Source: Lachnospiraceae bacterium (lineage in GTDB: Bacteria > Bacillota > Clostridia > Lachnospirales > Lachnospiraceae). Taken from it: DNA of 36,223 nt. Below the pieces are notes generated by a model, which saw only the letters and a program-made list of their open reading frames with translations, ran no database searches and had not been told where the DNA came from. Shown here piece by piece: positions 7,755 to 16,666 of this stretch; positions within the stretch are counted from its first letter, which is position 1; each line of letters begins with the position of its first letter. The stretch covers positions 1-36,223 of the forward strand of contig JAFUGL010000048.1 of the NCBI GenBank assembly GCA_017469405.1, in the 5' to 3' direction. Made by a program: the position numbers and the translations under genes.

Positions 7755-8150
7755 CTATCTTTTCGAAAACTGTGGTGCACGTCTTGCAGCCTTTAAGCCG
7801 TACTTCTTTCTTTCCTTCATACGAGGATCTCTTGTTAAGAAGCCTGCCTTCTTTAATACAGGTCTGAACTCTGGGTCAGCCTGAAGCAATGCTCTTGAGA
7901 TACCATGTCTGATGGCGCCTGCCTGACCTGTGAATCCACCACCATGTACATTTACAAGTACATCATACTTACCTGTTGTACCTGTTGCTGCAAATGGCTG
8001 ATTTACTATAACCTTAAGAGTATTTAATCCAAAATACTCCTCCATATCCTTCTTATTGATAGTTACCTTTCCTGTACCAGATACAAGGTAAACTCTTGCT
8101 ATACTGCTCTTTCTTCTTCCTGTTCCGTAAAATCTTGAACTCTTAGCCAC
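7755..8150 (-). CDS. rpsI: 30S ribosomal protein S9
   Basis: A 131-residue small-subunit protein of the 30S head, whose C-terminal tail reaches the P-site tRNA. The start [18 protein letters not shown], the NQPFAATG and [20 protein letters not shown] segments and the ending RRAPQFSKR are all family hallmarks, and the essential C-terminal SKR is intact. It lies 16 bases after rplM and ends in a strong terminator. Its TAG stop touches an inverted copy of the repeat that fills the next 450 bases. Confidence 0.98.
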   Translation of the reverse strand: MAKSSRFYGTGRRKSSIARVYLVSGTGKVTINKKDMEEYFGLNTLKVIVNQPFAATGTTGKYDVLVNVHGGGFTGQAGAIRHGISRALLQADPEFRPVLKKAGFLTRDPRMKERKKYGLKAARRAPQFSKR

Positions 8151-8166
8151 GAATATTCCCTCCTTA

Positions 8167-8601
8167 CTAATACTTAATCTCTAAGGTCTCAGGCTTCTGT
8201 GCCTGCTGCTTGTGATCAGGACCTGCATAAACATGAAGCTTCTTAATCATCTGTCTTCCGAGAGGTCCCTTTGGAAGCATTCCCTTAACTGCAAGGTAAA
8301 GAACGTCCTCAGGCTTCTTGTCGAGCTTCTCTCTAAGAGTCTGCTCCTTCATACCACCTACATAATCTGAGTGATGGTAATAAACCTTCTGGTCTAACTT
8401 CTTACCGGTTACTTTAATCTTATCTGCATTTACAACTACTACATAATCACCTGTATCGATATGAGGAGTGAATGTTGGCTTATTCTTTCCTCTTAATATA
8501 CTTGCAATCTCAGATGATAAACGACCTAATGTATGTCCTGTAGCATCAACTACATACCACTTTCTTTCAATGTTTGATGGGCTTGCCATAAAGCTCTTCA
8601 T
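8167..8601 (-). CDS. rplM: 50S ribosomal protein L13
   Basis: A 144-residue early-assembly large-subunit protein. [20 protein letters not shown] (residues 14-33), the [16 protein letters not shown] region and the [12 protein letters not shown] motif identify it. ATG follows AAGGAGG by nine bases. It is the first gene of the rplM-rpsI operon, with a strong promoter about 210 bases upstream and a structured leader between. In many Firmicutes this pair follows truA directly; here about 10 kb of other genes intervene. Confidence 0.98.
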   Translation of the reverse strand: MKSFMASPSNIERKWYVVDATGHTLGRLSSEIASILRGKNKPTFTPHIDTGDYVVVVNADKIKVTGKKLDQKVYYHHSDYVGGMKEQTLREKLDKKPEDVLYLAVKGMLPKGPLGRQMIKKLHVYAGPDHKQQAQKPETLEIKY

Positions 8602-8705
8602 TGTGGTTTTCCTCCTTAAATATTCGATTATTAACCAAAATATTAATTACCTTCACCGAAATGTCCGAAACAGCTTTTCATCAATACCTTTGGTCGATGT
8701 ATACG

Positions 8706-8742
8706 GCATCCTTTGATTATTGGGAAAGATAATCAAAAATGC
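8706..8742 (-). promoter_or_regulatory. Hairpin in the rplM leader
   Basis: Within the roughly 205-base leader, TTTGATTAT and ATAATCAAA pair perfectly around an eight-base loop, and GCAT/ATGC extends the stem below a small bulge. Ribosomal protein L13 leaders are known in low-GC Gram-positives as autoregulatory structures; whether this belongs to that family is inference. Confidence 0.45.
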
Positions 8743-8812
8743 TCTTGTCTAAACCTGCAACAACCGGGGCTATTGGCTGTTTACAGAGTTCTTTCAAATT
8801 ACATGCTAAATT

Positions 8813-8841
8813 AGTATAATACAAGGTTTCTCGTATGTCAA
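8813..8841 (-). promoter_or_regulatory. Strong promoter of rplM-rpsI
   Basis: On the minus strand a perfect TTGACA (8836-8841) lies 17 bases from TATACT (8813-8818). Transcription should begin near 8806, giving a leader of about 205 bases. Confidence 0.85.
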
Positions 8842-8892
8842 CCAAATTTTTCAAAAAAATCCAAAAACGAGTAACACATACACGCGAAGCGT

Positions 8893-9020
8893 GTCGGTTA
8901 TATTGCGGTGTAAATAATAAGAGGTATCGAAAAGGTGCTAAGCAAATCGTGAGTGACAACGAGATTTGCGTGTACCTATTTCGAGACCTCTTATTATTTA
9001 TATCATGCAATATAACCGAC
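8893..9020. repeat. 128-bp palindromic element
   Basis: A long inverted repeat with several paired blocks: GTCGGTTATATTGC/GCAATATAACCGAC (14 of 14), AAATAATAAGAGGT/ACCTCTTATTATTT (14 of 14), TCGAAA/TTTCGA, GGT/ACC and GCAAATC/GATTTGC, around a 14-base loop. Unpaired internal segments are short. It begins two bases past the alpha-galactosidase stop and ends about 50 bases before the rplM -35 box. A smaller hairpin, ACACGC/GCGTGT with a GAA loop (8880-8894), abuts it. It codes for nothing convincing; it could be a mobile miniature element, a terminator or a processed RNA. Confidence 0.85.
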
Positions 9021-9021
9021 C

Positions 9022-11406
9022 TTACTCATTTTCCTCCATAAAGTATAGTCTTGATGAAAAGTCCTGGAAGTATCTGACCTCACCGTTGTATCCGGTGCCG
9101 CTGAAGGCCTGTTTAAGCTTTACGCCGCCATACATCATGGCATCGCCGTAGGCTTTCATATCTTCAACTTCCCCATCCATCTTGACAAACTTTGCAACTA
9201 TATCATGCATAAGTGAGTCCTGCTTGATATGGAATGGTGCCGCAGTATTAACAAGGTCGCCGAAGTTCTTTACGTTATATTTCAAAACTCTGTTATAGAA
9301 ATGGTATTCCTTATCCGGATCAAGTCCCGAAGGCTTATAGTATGCATACTGATTATTTGGAACAACTAGCTTTTGCATAATCATGCCTACTGCCTTTTTC
9401 TTATCCTTGGAAACGCAGGTCCATTCGCATATATTGGTCTGACCGCTTTCTAAGATATCGCCTGCATGTACTCCGCCAGTCGCAAGAAATGTTCTGCCAC
9501 GATAGAAGCTTCCGGTCTGCAGGACCTCTCTCCACTCTTTATATAACTCAACCTGTGCCTTTACGGCTGCAAGTTCTTCCTTGTTCATATCGGCAAGGTT
9601 ACATTCATAACCGCATATTCCAAAGCTTGCCACGTTGAAACGTGTTTCAAGTGGTGTGATACGTAAAGTCTGATGATTAGGACATGAGGATACATGCGCA
9701 CTTACCGTGGAAAGCGGATAGCCGTAGCTATAGCCCGTCTGAATATTAGCCCTGCACAAAGCATCCGTATCATCGCTTCCCCATATCTGTGGGAAATAGC
9801 AAAGTATGCCAAGGTCAAATCTGTTTCCTCCGGCTGCACAGCCCTCAAATAATATCTGTGGGAATTTTTCAGTCAATGTCTTCATACATCTGTAAAGTCC
9901 AAGCATATACCTGTGTGCTACCTCGCCCTGTCTGTCCGGTGAAAGATTGCTTGAATAATAATCCGTAAATGTTCTGTTCATATCCCATTTTACGTATTTA
10001 ATATTGGCACTTGAAAAGACCTTACTCATAGACTCAATTATATAGTCCTGCACCTCGGTTCTTCCAAGGTCAAGTATTCTTTGATTACGTCCCTCCGAAT
10101 GAGGCTTATCAGGTATCTGCAGTACCCAGTCAGGATGGGCTTCGTAAAGCTTGCTCTTTACATTTACCATCTCCGGCTCAACCCAGATTCCAAAATCAAG
10201 ATCTAACGCATTTATCTTCTTGCATATTCCCTCGAGTCCGTGAGGAAGCTTTTTCTTATTGACCTCCCAGTCGCCAAGAGACTGTGTATCATCATCTCTT
10301 GTGCCAAACCAGCCGTCGTCCATTACAAAAAGCTCGATCCCGACATCTGCCGCCGCTTTGGCAAGCTTAAGCAGCTTATTCTCATTTATATCAAAATACG
10401 ATGCCTCCCAGCTGTTTAAAAGCACAGGACGGATTCGATTTTTCCACTCACCTCTTACTATATGTTCACGCACAAAGGCGTGCATGTGCTGACTCATCCC
10501 GTTAAAGCCATCATCCGAAAATGTCATTACTACCTCAGGTGCCTCAAACACCTCTCCCGGCGCAAGTGTAACAGAAAATGATTGCGGATTTATACCTGAT
10601 ACAAACCTTGTCTTTCCGTATCCGCTTACTTCAACCGCCTCATAATGATTACCGCTGTAGATAAGGTTAAAGCCGTAGCAACAGCCACTGTTTTCATTTG
10701 TATCTGCCTTCGAAAGCATTACGAAAGGATTAGCCCTGCTTGACGAGCTTCCCGTATAAGAGGAATTAACATGCTTTCCCGCAAGCATCCTTGTATCGAT
10801 TCGTTTCATCTCCCTTGTCCATGCGCCCGAAAAGGTTGTGAAAATATAATCAGGAGTATCAAAATCTATGCTCATACTAAGGATTCGTCTTACATCTATC
10901 GGCTCATCGCTGTCATTGATGAGTCTGACATTTCTTGTAATCACATCTTCCTTTTCATATACATAGTAGTTCATTTCAAGGGTAAGGTTATACTGCTCAT
11001 CCTTTAAGATAATTGTAAGAGTTTCCACCTCATCGTCTGCACCGTATGAACCGGGCAGCGTGTCAAACTCTGCTTTGCCCTCTCTTTGCCTTGCTTCCTT
11101 ATATACGAAGTCAGAGGTGTAGCTTCCGTCTGCATGAATAATCTCAACCATCGGCTCACGTATATCACCCTTTCCGTAAGCAGACATTTCAAGACGCATA
11201 TCTTCAAGCGAGTATTTCATATGCTCCTTATCGTACTGATTGGTATTGCCCAAAGGAAATTCATGCTTTTCCTCTAAAGCTGCTCTGGAAAAATGTATCT
11301 TCTTTCCGTAATAATAATGTTCAAGCTGACCTGTCTCCAATATTCCAAAAGCATATGTGGTGTTTTTAGTATTTAAAACAAAGCTGTTATTAATCTGTTT
11401 AATCAT
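9022..11406 (-). CDS. Alpha-galactosidase, GH36
   Basis: Hydrolyses terminal alpha-1,6-galactosyl groups from raffinose-family sugars, melibiose or galactomannan fragments (EC 3.2.1.22). The 794-residue length, N-terminal beta-rich domain and central barrel match clan D family GH36. Visible landmarks are VMDDGWFG, WVEPEMVN, the nucleophile in YVKWDMNR and the acid/base in IWGSDDTDA. No signal peptide is seen, so it is probably cytoplasmic and acts on sugar imported by the adjacent GPH symporter. The start is the ATG at 11404-11406; the upstream in-frame ATG overlaps the GAGGG site. It is the last gene of the galactoside cluster, directly followed by the 128-bp palindrome. Confidence 0.95.
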   Translation of the reverse strand: MIKQINNSFVLNTKNTTYAFGILETGQLEHYYYGKKIHFSRAALEEKHEFPLGNTNQYDKEHMKYSLEDMRLEMSAYGKGDIREPMVEIIHADGSYTSDFVYKEARQREGKAEFDTLPGSYGADDEVETLTIILKDEQYNLTLEMNYYVYEKEDVITRNVRLINDSDEPIDVRRILSMSIDFDTPDYIFTTFSGAWTREMKRIDTRMLAGKHVNSSYTGSSSSRANPFVMLSKADTNENSGCCYGFNLIYSGNHYEAVEVSGYGKTRFVSGINPQSFSVTLAPGEVFEAPEVVMTFSDDGFNGMSQHMHAFVREHIVRGEWKNRIRPVLLNSWEASYFDINENKLLKLAKAAADVGIELFVMDDGWFGTRDDDTQSLGDWEVNKKKLPHGLEGICKKINALDLDFGIWVEPEMVNVKSKLYEAHPDWVLQIPDKPHSEGRNQRILDLGRTEVQDYIIESMSKVFSSANIKYVKWDMNRTFTDYYSSNLSPDRQGEVAHRYMLGLYRCMKTLTEKFPQILFEGCAAGGNRFDLGILCYFPQIWGSDDTDALCRANIQTGYSYGYPLSTVSAHVSSCPNHQTLRITPLETRFNVASFGICGYECNLADMNKEELAAVKAQVELYKEWREVLQTGSFYRGRTFLATGGVHAGDILESGQTNICEWTCVSKDKKKAVGMIMQKLVVPNNQYAYYKPSGLDPDKEYHFYNRVLKYNVKNFGDLVNTAAPFHIKQDSLMHDIVAKFVKMDGEVEDMKAYGDAMMYGGVKLKQAFSGTGYNGEVRYFQDFSSRLYFMEENE

Positions 11407-11487
11407 AAGCATCCCTCATACATTATTAACTATTTTAATTAAACGAAAAATTATATCATCAAATTATATAATACAAGGAAAAGCATC

Positions 11488-11560
11488 ATCCCATATGTCA
11501 CATATAATCGAGTATAAGAACAACACTATCCCATAAGTCACATATAAGTGAGTATGAAAG
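11488..11560. repeat. Two 33-bp direct repeats, 40-bp period
   Basis: ATCCCATATGTCACATATAA (from 11488) recurs as ATCCCATAAGTCACATATAA (from 11528), and each is followed by a similar GAGTAT(A/G)A ending. They lie between the symporter and alpha-galactosidase genes. Confidence 0.7.
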
Positions 11561-11584
11561 CACATAGCCTTCACACCCACTTAT
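11544..11584 (-). other. Hairpin after the GPH symporter gene
   Basis: ATAAGTGAGTATGAAAGC faces GCCTTCACACCCACTTAT across five bases. The three non-identical positions become G-U pairs only in minus-strand RNA, the strand that is transcribed, so an RNA role such as partial termination or 3'-end protection between the two genes is likely. No T-tract follows. Confidence 0.55.
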
Positions 11585-11593
11585 ACTTATTAT

Positions 11594-13381
11594 TTATTGC
11601 TTATTCTTCAAAGTATCTGTTATCTCCTCAAGCTTTCTCTCATCAAGGATATACTTCTTTCTGAAAAGTATGATTGCGATAATCATCCCAAATATCGGAA
11701 GAAGTGTCATGGTAAGCCTTAAGATAAGAAGTGAGCTTCCGCCTACTGCAGTCTTTGCAGCACCTACAGTAGTTGTGTCGTTGCTTAAGTTACTTATACT
11801 AAGGCAGATAGAAGCAACAAGTGCAGCTATACCTGACGCAAGCTTAACCACGAAGGTTTGCATTGAGAAAATTACGCTCTCATCACGTCTGCCGTTTTTA
11901 AGCTCACCGTAATCAACGGTATTAGCCAGGAAGATTGTAACAAGTACGTTAAGTATACCAACTGCCGCCATTATGAAAAATCCCGGTATAAGGAACGGAT
12001 ATACACTGCTTGTGCCCGAAAGTGCCATAACAAGAAGCACTACATAACCGGATATCGAAGCGATAACAGCTATATTAAATATCTTAATTGTAGTAAAGAA
12101 TTTACGAAGAAGCGGGAACATAATCATCATCGCAAGTATCTGTATGGCACCCGCAAATGTATTGAATAATGTATAATTTCCCTGCCAGTTCGAACCTGCA
12201 AGGTCATACTTAAAGAAGTAAATCAAAAGGTTCGAGGTAATGTAAGTTGCAACATTTATAAGAACTATGGTTATAACTATTGTCATAGCCTGGTCGTTTT
12301 GGATAAGTGCCTTAAACATCTCGCCTATACCTGCTGTCTGCATATCTGCTGTTGATTTTTCCTTGATACCAAGGCAGGTAATAACTATAAATACCACAAA
12401 GATTATAGCTACTATAAGTGAGAAGTATTTGAAACCGTATCTCTCAACCTCTTTGGTTGAAGTAAACTCGCCGGTAAGACTTGAAAGTCCACCATCCTTA
12501 TCAAGCTTTGCATACAGTTCAGAATCTACATAAACCTTAAGCTCTGTGAAAGTTGAACCATCTTTAAGTCCAGTTTCAAGAATTGATGTTGAATTATCAG
12601 CATCAAGCTTTACATCATCAAAATTAAGCTCATACTTTGAATTGCTTCCGGTATATTTTAAAGTTTTATCTTCAGTACTCTCAAATAAATCCTTAAACTC
12701 GTCACTGTTTGCGGTTACGGAAATAACGATGCCGTCTGTAATACTTATTTCATTTCCGGTTGCAGCATCCTGGTCATCTATCTCGATTATATTTACAGCT
12801 ACGCCGCCAACCTCTGAGCTATACTGCACAGTCATCTTATCTGTATTTTTATCGGACACTGCGGTACCGATTGCAGTTACTGCCATAACTGTGATTATGG
12901 TAATAATTGCCGAACCCACACCGGCACAGCTTCTTGCAAGTGCGGAAAGACCTTCACGTTCCTTACCACCCTCTGTAAATGCAGGGATCATAGACCAATA
13001 AGGTATATCCATCATAGTATAGGTAACACCCCAGAGGATATAGGTAACTGCCGCATATGCTACAAGTCCGCTTCCGTTAAGTGATGGTGGTGCGGAAAAC
13101 ATCAGAAACAGGATTACTGCGTTAGTAATTGTACCGATCAAGAGCCATGGTCTGAACTTGCCCCATCTTGTCTTTGTCTTTGCAACAACTATACCCATAA
13201 TCGGATCATTAAATGCATCAAATATTCTTGCTACCAGGAGGATAACACCCATCGCAATCGCACTTACTCCGAGGATATCCTGATAATAATACAGTATATA
13301 GCTTGCAGAAAGCATATAGACCATATCCTTTCCTACGGCACCAAGACCGTAAGCAACTTTTTCCTTAGCTGTTAATCTCAT
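11594..13381 (-). CDS. GPH-family sugar:cation symporter with extra domain
   Basis: A melibiose-type transporter (glycoside-pentoside-hexuronide family, MFS fold). RIFDAFNDPIMG (residues 52-63) carries the cation-binding Asp pair, and TRWGKFRPW is the typical first cytoplasmic loop. The last half shows the expected remaining membrane helices. At 595 residues it is much longer than the usual 440-480, because about 138 hydrophilic, Asp/Thr/Ser-rich residues (about 176-313) are inserted between predicted helices 5 and 6, on the outer face if the N-terminus is inside. Between GH2 and GH36 genes it most likely imports galactosides. Start ATG follows AAGGAAG by seven bases. Substrate and the role of the insert are inference. 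Confidence 0.9.
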   Translation of the reverse strand: MRLTAKEKVAYGLGAVGKDMVYMLSASYILYYYQDILGVSAIAMGVILLVARIFDAFNDPIMGIVVAKTKTRWGKFRPWLLIGTITNAVILFLMFSAPPSLNGSGLVAYAAVTYILWGVTYTMMDIPYWSMIPAFTEGGKEREGLSALARSCAGVGSAIITIITVMAVTAIGTAVSDKNTDKMTVQYSSEVGGVAVNIIEIDDQDAATGNEISITDGIVISVTANSDEFKDLFESTEDKTLKYTGSNSKYELNFDDVKLDADNSTSILETGLKDGSTFTELKVYVDSELYAKLDKDGGLSSLTGEFTSTKEVERYGFKYFSLIVAIIFVVFIVITCLGIKEKSTADMQTAGIGEMFKALIQNDQAMTIVITIVLINVATYITSNLLIYFFKYDLAGSNWQGNYTLFNTFAGAIQILAMMIMFPLLRKFFTTIKIFNIAVIASISGYVVLLVMALSGTSSVYPFLIPGFFIMAAVGILNVLVTIFLANTVDYGELKNGRRDESVIFSMQTFVVKLASGIAALVASICLSISNLSNDTTTVGAAKTAVGGSSLLILRLTMTLLPIFGMIIAIILFRKKYILDERKLEEITDTLKNKQ

Positions 13382-13409
13382 CTTATCTCTTCCTTTCTTC
13401 CTTTACTCC

Positions 13410-13496
13410 GGTTCTTATATACACATTTTCAAGTACACGCATGGCACGCTGCCGCTTAACGCCATGCTTAGCACTTAAAATGTGTATACAAGAACC
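13410..13496. repeat. 87-bp inverted repeat between GH2 and symporter genes
   Basis: GGTTCTTATATACACATTTT and AAAATGTGTATACAAGAACC pair with one mismatch, which is a G-U pair in minus-strand RNA. Inside, GCATGGC/GCCATGC form a second stem. A partial direct copy of the right arm (CACTTAAAAT...ATACAAGAAA) lies at 13549-13572. The hairpin sits in the 242-bp gap before the symporter, in the transcribed leader if the cluster is an operon. Confidence 0.8.
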
Positions 13497-13623
13497 TCCT
13501 CGATATAATATACTTAAATGATTCTCTATCACATAACACTATACTTATCACTTAAAATTAATATACAAGAAACTAAATTTTTTATTAATAAACATATATA
13601 AAATAACAATCTAAATCGCTAAT

Positions 13624-16053
13624 CTAAATATTAATTGTGAATTCTATGTCAACTGTTTTAGCCTGTGGTGACTTAACCTTAAGCTTTGCCTTACCTGCTT
13701 TGCCGAGAGTCTTTATATATGTTCCTCCCATACCGCCGGAAAGCGCTACCGTCTTTGGTCCGATTATCTCTGCATCGCCCTTAACATCAAAGGTTACAAC
13801 ATCATTGAAGTAAGGTAAGATATTGCCAAATTCATCTACTGCCTTAACTCTTACGGCAGCTACATCATAGCTATGCTCCTCACATAAATCTGTGTGGTCA
13901 CAGGTAACCTCAAGTGCGACCTTGGTCATAGCCTTTCTTTCGATTGTCTTGACAATCTCGCCATCCTTTATTGCCTCAAATTTGTAAACTGTCGACTCTC
14001 CACCCCAGTTACCGATGTACTTTCCGTAGAGGTCTACTGCCTGCTGCTGGGTCATATGGTATTTGAGCATAAGCTTTCCTGCCTTAAGGTACATGGCCTT
14101 GGTAAGTCCGTAAAGTCCAACCTTTGCAGTTGCATTTAAAAGTGCCTTAACATCCTCGGCCTGCTTATGAGGCATACCGGTTTCTTCCTCCAAAGCACTG
14201 CCGATAAAATCATCTATGCGGATAGGCACATGCTTTAAATTCTTATATGGAGAATTCTCCGAAGTATATTCCTTTATAAATTTATCATTTTTATACATCT
14301 TAACACTGTCAGCGTTTGTGAAAATGTATATATCACCCATATTTCCGCCCGGATGCTCACCTATATCCATGGTTGAGCTAACCTCAAGTACAGGTGTTAC
14401 ATCCTGCTGGCTTGCATAAACTGCCGATGCAAGCTTTGGATTACGGAACATATCCATAACACCATGATAGCAGATTCTGTCACCGCTTCCGAAATCCTTG
14501 TGGGTATTGTAATCAAACATACACCATCCGAAGCTTCCTGTTATATCCTCCTGACCTGCTACCTCATCAAGAACATTTGCATGTCTTAATGCATGCTCAA
14601 GTCTGTGCTCCTCCCAGTCAAAAGGCTTTGTCGGATACATATGTCCGTTATACTCACTTATAAGATAAGGCTTGCTCATATCGGAGGTTACATCCTTCTT
14701 TGCATCACAGCCCTTGTGCTTGCCATCATGCAAGAAATCATTGTAGGTAAATACATCCTCCTGAAAGATTCCCTTCTTGTAGCATCGAACACCGCCTGTC
14801 TGTCTGGTAGAATCGAGCTTATGTGCCTCCTCATTGGTTCTTGCATAAAACTCCTCATCGTCCTTGGACTCATTTATTCTTACACCCCAGATAATGATTG
14901 AGGTATGATTTCTGTACTGCTTAATCATGTCCTTAACATTTTCCACAGCCTGATTCTTCCACTCTTCATCTCCTATATGCTGCCAGCCCGGGAACTCCGT
15001 AAATACCATAAGTCCTATCTCATCGCATCTGTCAAGGAAATAATGTGACTGCGGATAATGTGAGGTACGAACCGCATTTACTCCAAGCTCATTTTTAAGA
15101 ATATCCGCATCATTTACCTGCATGGACTTAGGCATCGCATATCCGACATAAGGATAGCACTGATGTCTGTTAAGTCCCCTTATCTTAATCTTTCTGCCGT
15201 TTAAATAAAATCCGTCATTCTTAAATATTGCCTTTCTATATCCAAATGTTACAAGCTTTTCATCAATTACTTCACCATTTTCAGTAAGCTCGGTCTTAAG
15301 CTCATAAAGCGCCGGATTGTTAATATCCCAAAGGCAAACCTCACCGGTCTGGTAAGCTGTTTCTTCTACATTTTCTATATCTGTTATTATGAGCTCTCCG
15401 ACTTCTTTAAATTCTGTCTCACCCTTTTTTCTGATAGACTGCTTAAGCCTTTGTCCTGCCTTTGCATTTACAATTGTATAATCTGAACAAACTGCTGATT
15501 TCTTGGTAATATCTGCTGCAAGCTCCTCTGAGTAGCTCGGTGTAGCAATCTTAGTTGTAACAAATATATCCTCTATATAACTATTATTCTTTATATCAAT
15601 ATATACATCTCTGTAGATGCCGCCATAGGTCATGTAATCAACCACATATCCAAACGGAGGTACATTTAAGGTTTCATTGCTGTCAACCTTTACCACAAGC
15701 TTATTGGTCTTACCATATATAAGCTCCTTACTTATATCCAGTGTAAATGCTGTGTATCCGCAGCTGTGCTTTCCTATCTCCTTACCATTGAGATAAACCG
15801 TACTCTCATGTGCCGCACCGTCTATGGTAAGTAATACTGTCTTTCCTTCCCATGCCTTATCTGCCTCAAGTTCCTTCACATATCCGCTTACCATCTGGTA
15901 AATGTGTTCATCGAAATAATGAAACGGTGTCTCCTTGCAAGTGTGTGGAAGACGTACTGTCTCAAGCTTTGCCACGTCATAATCCTCTGCAAGCAGGTCC
16001 TCCTTAAAATCACCGGTAAATTTCCAATCATCATTGATATAAATTCTTGACAT
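13624..16053 (-). CDS. Beta-galactosidase-like GH2 glycosidase
   Basis: An 809-residue glycoside hydrolase family 2 enzyme. It has the N-terminal jelly-roll (with FGYVVDYMTYGGIYRDVYI), an Ig-like domain, and a TIM barrel with acid/base Glu in IIIWGVRINES and the likely nucleophile Glu in LISEYNGHMY. Beyond the barrel come about 250 residues of beta-rich domains like those of DUF4982-containing GH2 enzymes. There is no signal peptide, so it is intracellular. Beta-galactosidase activity (EC 3.2.1.23) is the best guess given the adjacent alpha-galactosidase, but GH2 also includes glucuronidases and others. ATG follows TAGGAGG by about eight bases. It lies 55 bases after the TetR gene. Confidence 0.9.
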   Translation of the reverse strand: MSRIYINDDWKFTGDFKEDLLAEDYDVAKLETVRLPHTCKETPFHYFDEHIYQMVSGYVKELEADKAWEGKTVLLTIDGAAHESTVYLNGKEIGKHSCGYTAFTLDISKELIYGKTNKLVVKVDSNETLNVPPFGYVVDYMTYGGIYRDVYIDIKNNSYIEDIFVTTKIATPSYSEELAADITKKSAVCSDYTIVNAKAGQRLKQSIRKKGETEFKEVGELIITDIENVEETAYQTGEVCLWDINNPALYELKTELTENGEVIDEKLVTFGYRKAIFKNDGFYLNGRKIKIRGLNRHQCYPYVGYAMPKSMQVNDADILKNELGVNAVRTSHYPQSHYFLDRCDEIGLMVFTEFPGWQHIGDEEWKNQAVENVKDMIKQYRNHTSIIIWGVRINESKDDEEFYARTNEEAHKLDSTRQTGGVRCYKKGIFQEDVFTYNDFLHDGKHKGCDAKKDVTSDMSKPYLISEYNGHMYPTKPFDWEEHRLEHALRHANVLDEVAGQEDITGSFGWCMFDYNTHKDFGSGDRICYHGVMDMFRNPKLASAVYASQQDVTPVLEVSSTMDIGEHPGGNMGDIYIFTNADSVKMYKNDKFIKEYTSENSPYKNLKHVPIRIDDFIGSALEEETGMPHKQAEDVKALLNATAKVGLYGLTKAMYLKAGKLMLKYHMTQQQAVDLYGKYIGNWGGESTVYKFEAIKDGEIVKTIERKAMTKVALEVTCDHTDLCEEHSYDVAAVRVKAVDEFGNILPYFNDVVTFDVKGDAEIIGPKTVALSGGMGGTYIKTLGKAGKAKLKVKSPQAKTVDIEFTINI

Positions 16054-16108
16054 TCTGTAAACCTCCTAATTTTTTGATATTATTCCTTGTAATTCATTGT
16101 AGTTGCTT

Positions 16109-16666
16109 TTATTTTTCTATACCCTTCATAATAATATCCACAACCTCATTTAATGCATCCTGATAGGTTATCTTATTTTTAAGTAACACATCCCGGTTGT
16201 AAAACTGCTCCCATGATGCCTCAAGCATCATCTTAACTATGCTTATATTTACCTGTCTTATGCTTCCTTCTTTAATTCCTCTTTCAATCAGCTCTATCGT
16301 ACTTTCCCATCCGGTTTCAAGCCTATGTGCCACATGCCTGTATATATTTGGATATTTATCTCTAAGCTGATATAAGTTTTCGTAATTTACATCCTTATAC
16401 CCATCCGGCATAACCGTCAGCACCGCTCTAAGCTTATCTACGGTTCCCAGTGACATATCCCTAAGAATTCTCTCCTCGCCCTCCTTTGCCGCATCAAATA
16501 AATAATCAACTGCTGCAAGCGAAAGCTCTTCCTTATCCTTAAAGATTGTATAAATGGTTTTTTTGCTCATCGAAAGCTCTTTTGCAATATCGTCCATGGT
16601 AAACTTCAGTCCTTTTTGGTTAAATGCCTTTATCGCGGCCTCCAAAACAGCCTCTCTTACCTCCAT
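16109..16666 (-). CDS. TetR/AcrR-family transcriptional regulator
   Basis: A 185-residue repressor-type protein. The N-terminal helix-turn-helix is clear: AAIKAFNQKGLKFTMDDIAK followed by ELSMSKKTIYTIFKDKEEL (residues 10-48). The C-terminal part is a helical ligand-binding and dimer domain without recognisable ligand residues. The start is ATG at 16664-16666, nine bases after GAGGTG; the GTG inside that site is unlikely. It is first in the run TetR-GH2-GPH-GH36, all on the same strand, and two similar inverted repeats flank its promoter, which argues for autoregulation and control of the galactoside genes. The inducing sugar or ligand is unknown. Confidence 0.9.
   Translation of the reverse strand: MEVREAVLEAAIKAFNQKGLKFTMDDIAKELSMSKKTIYTIFKDKEELSLAAVDYLFDAAKEGEERILRDMSLGTVDKLRAVLTVMPDGYKDVNYENLYQLRDKYPNIYRHVAHRLETGWESTIELIERGIKEGSIRQVNISIVKMMLEASWEQFYNRDVLLKNKITYQDALNEVVDIIMKGIEK

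Noticed and set aside
8717-9010. Minus-strand frame of 97 codons
   Set aside because: It crosses the rplM promoter and one arm of the long palindrome, lacks a ribosome binding site and resembles no protein.
8880-9020. T-box or riboswitch in the gap before rplM
   Set aside because: The palindrome lies upstream of the mapped-looking rplM promoter and shows no T-box sequence; it would not be in the rplM transcript.
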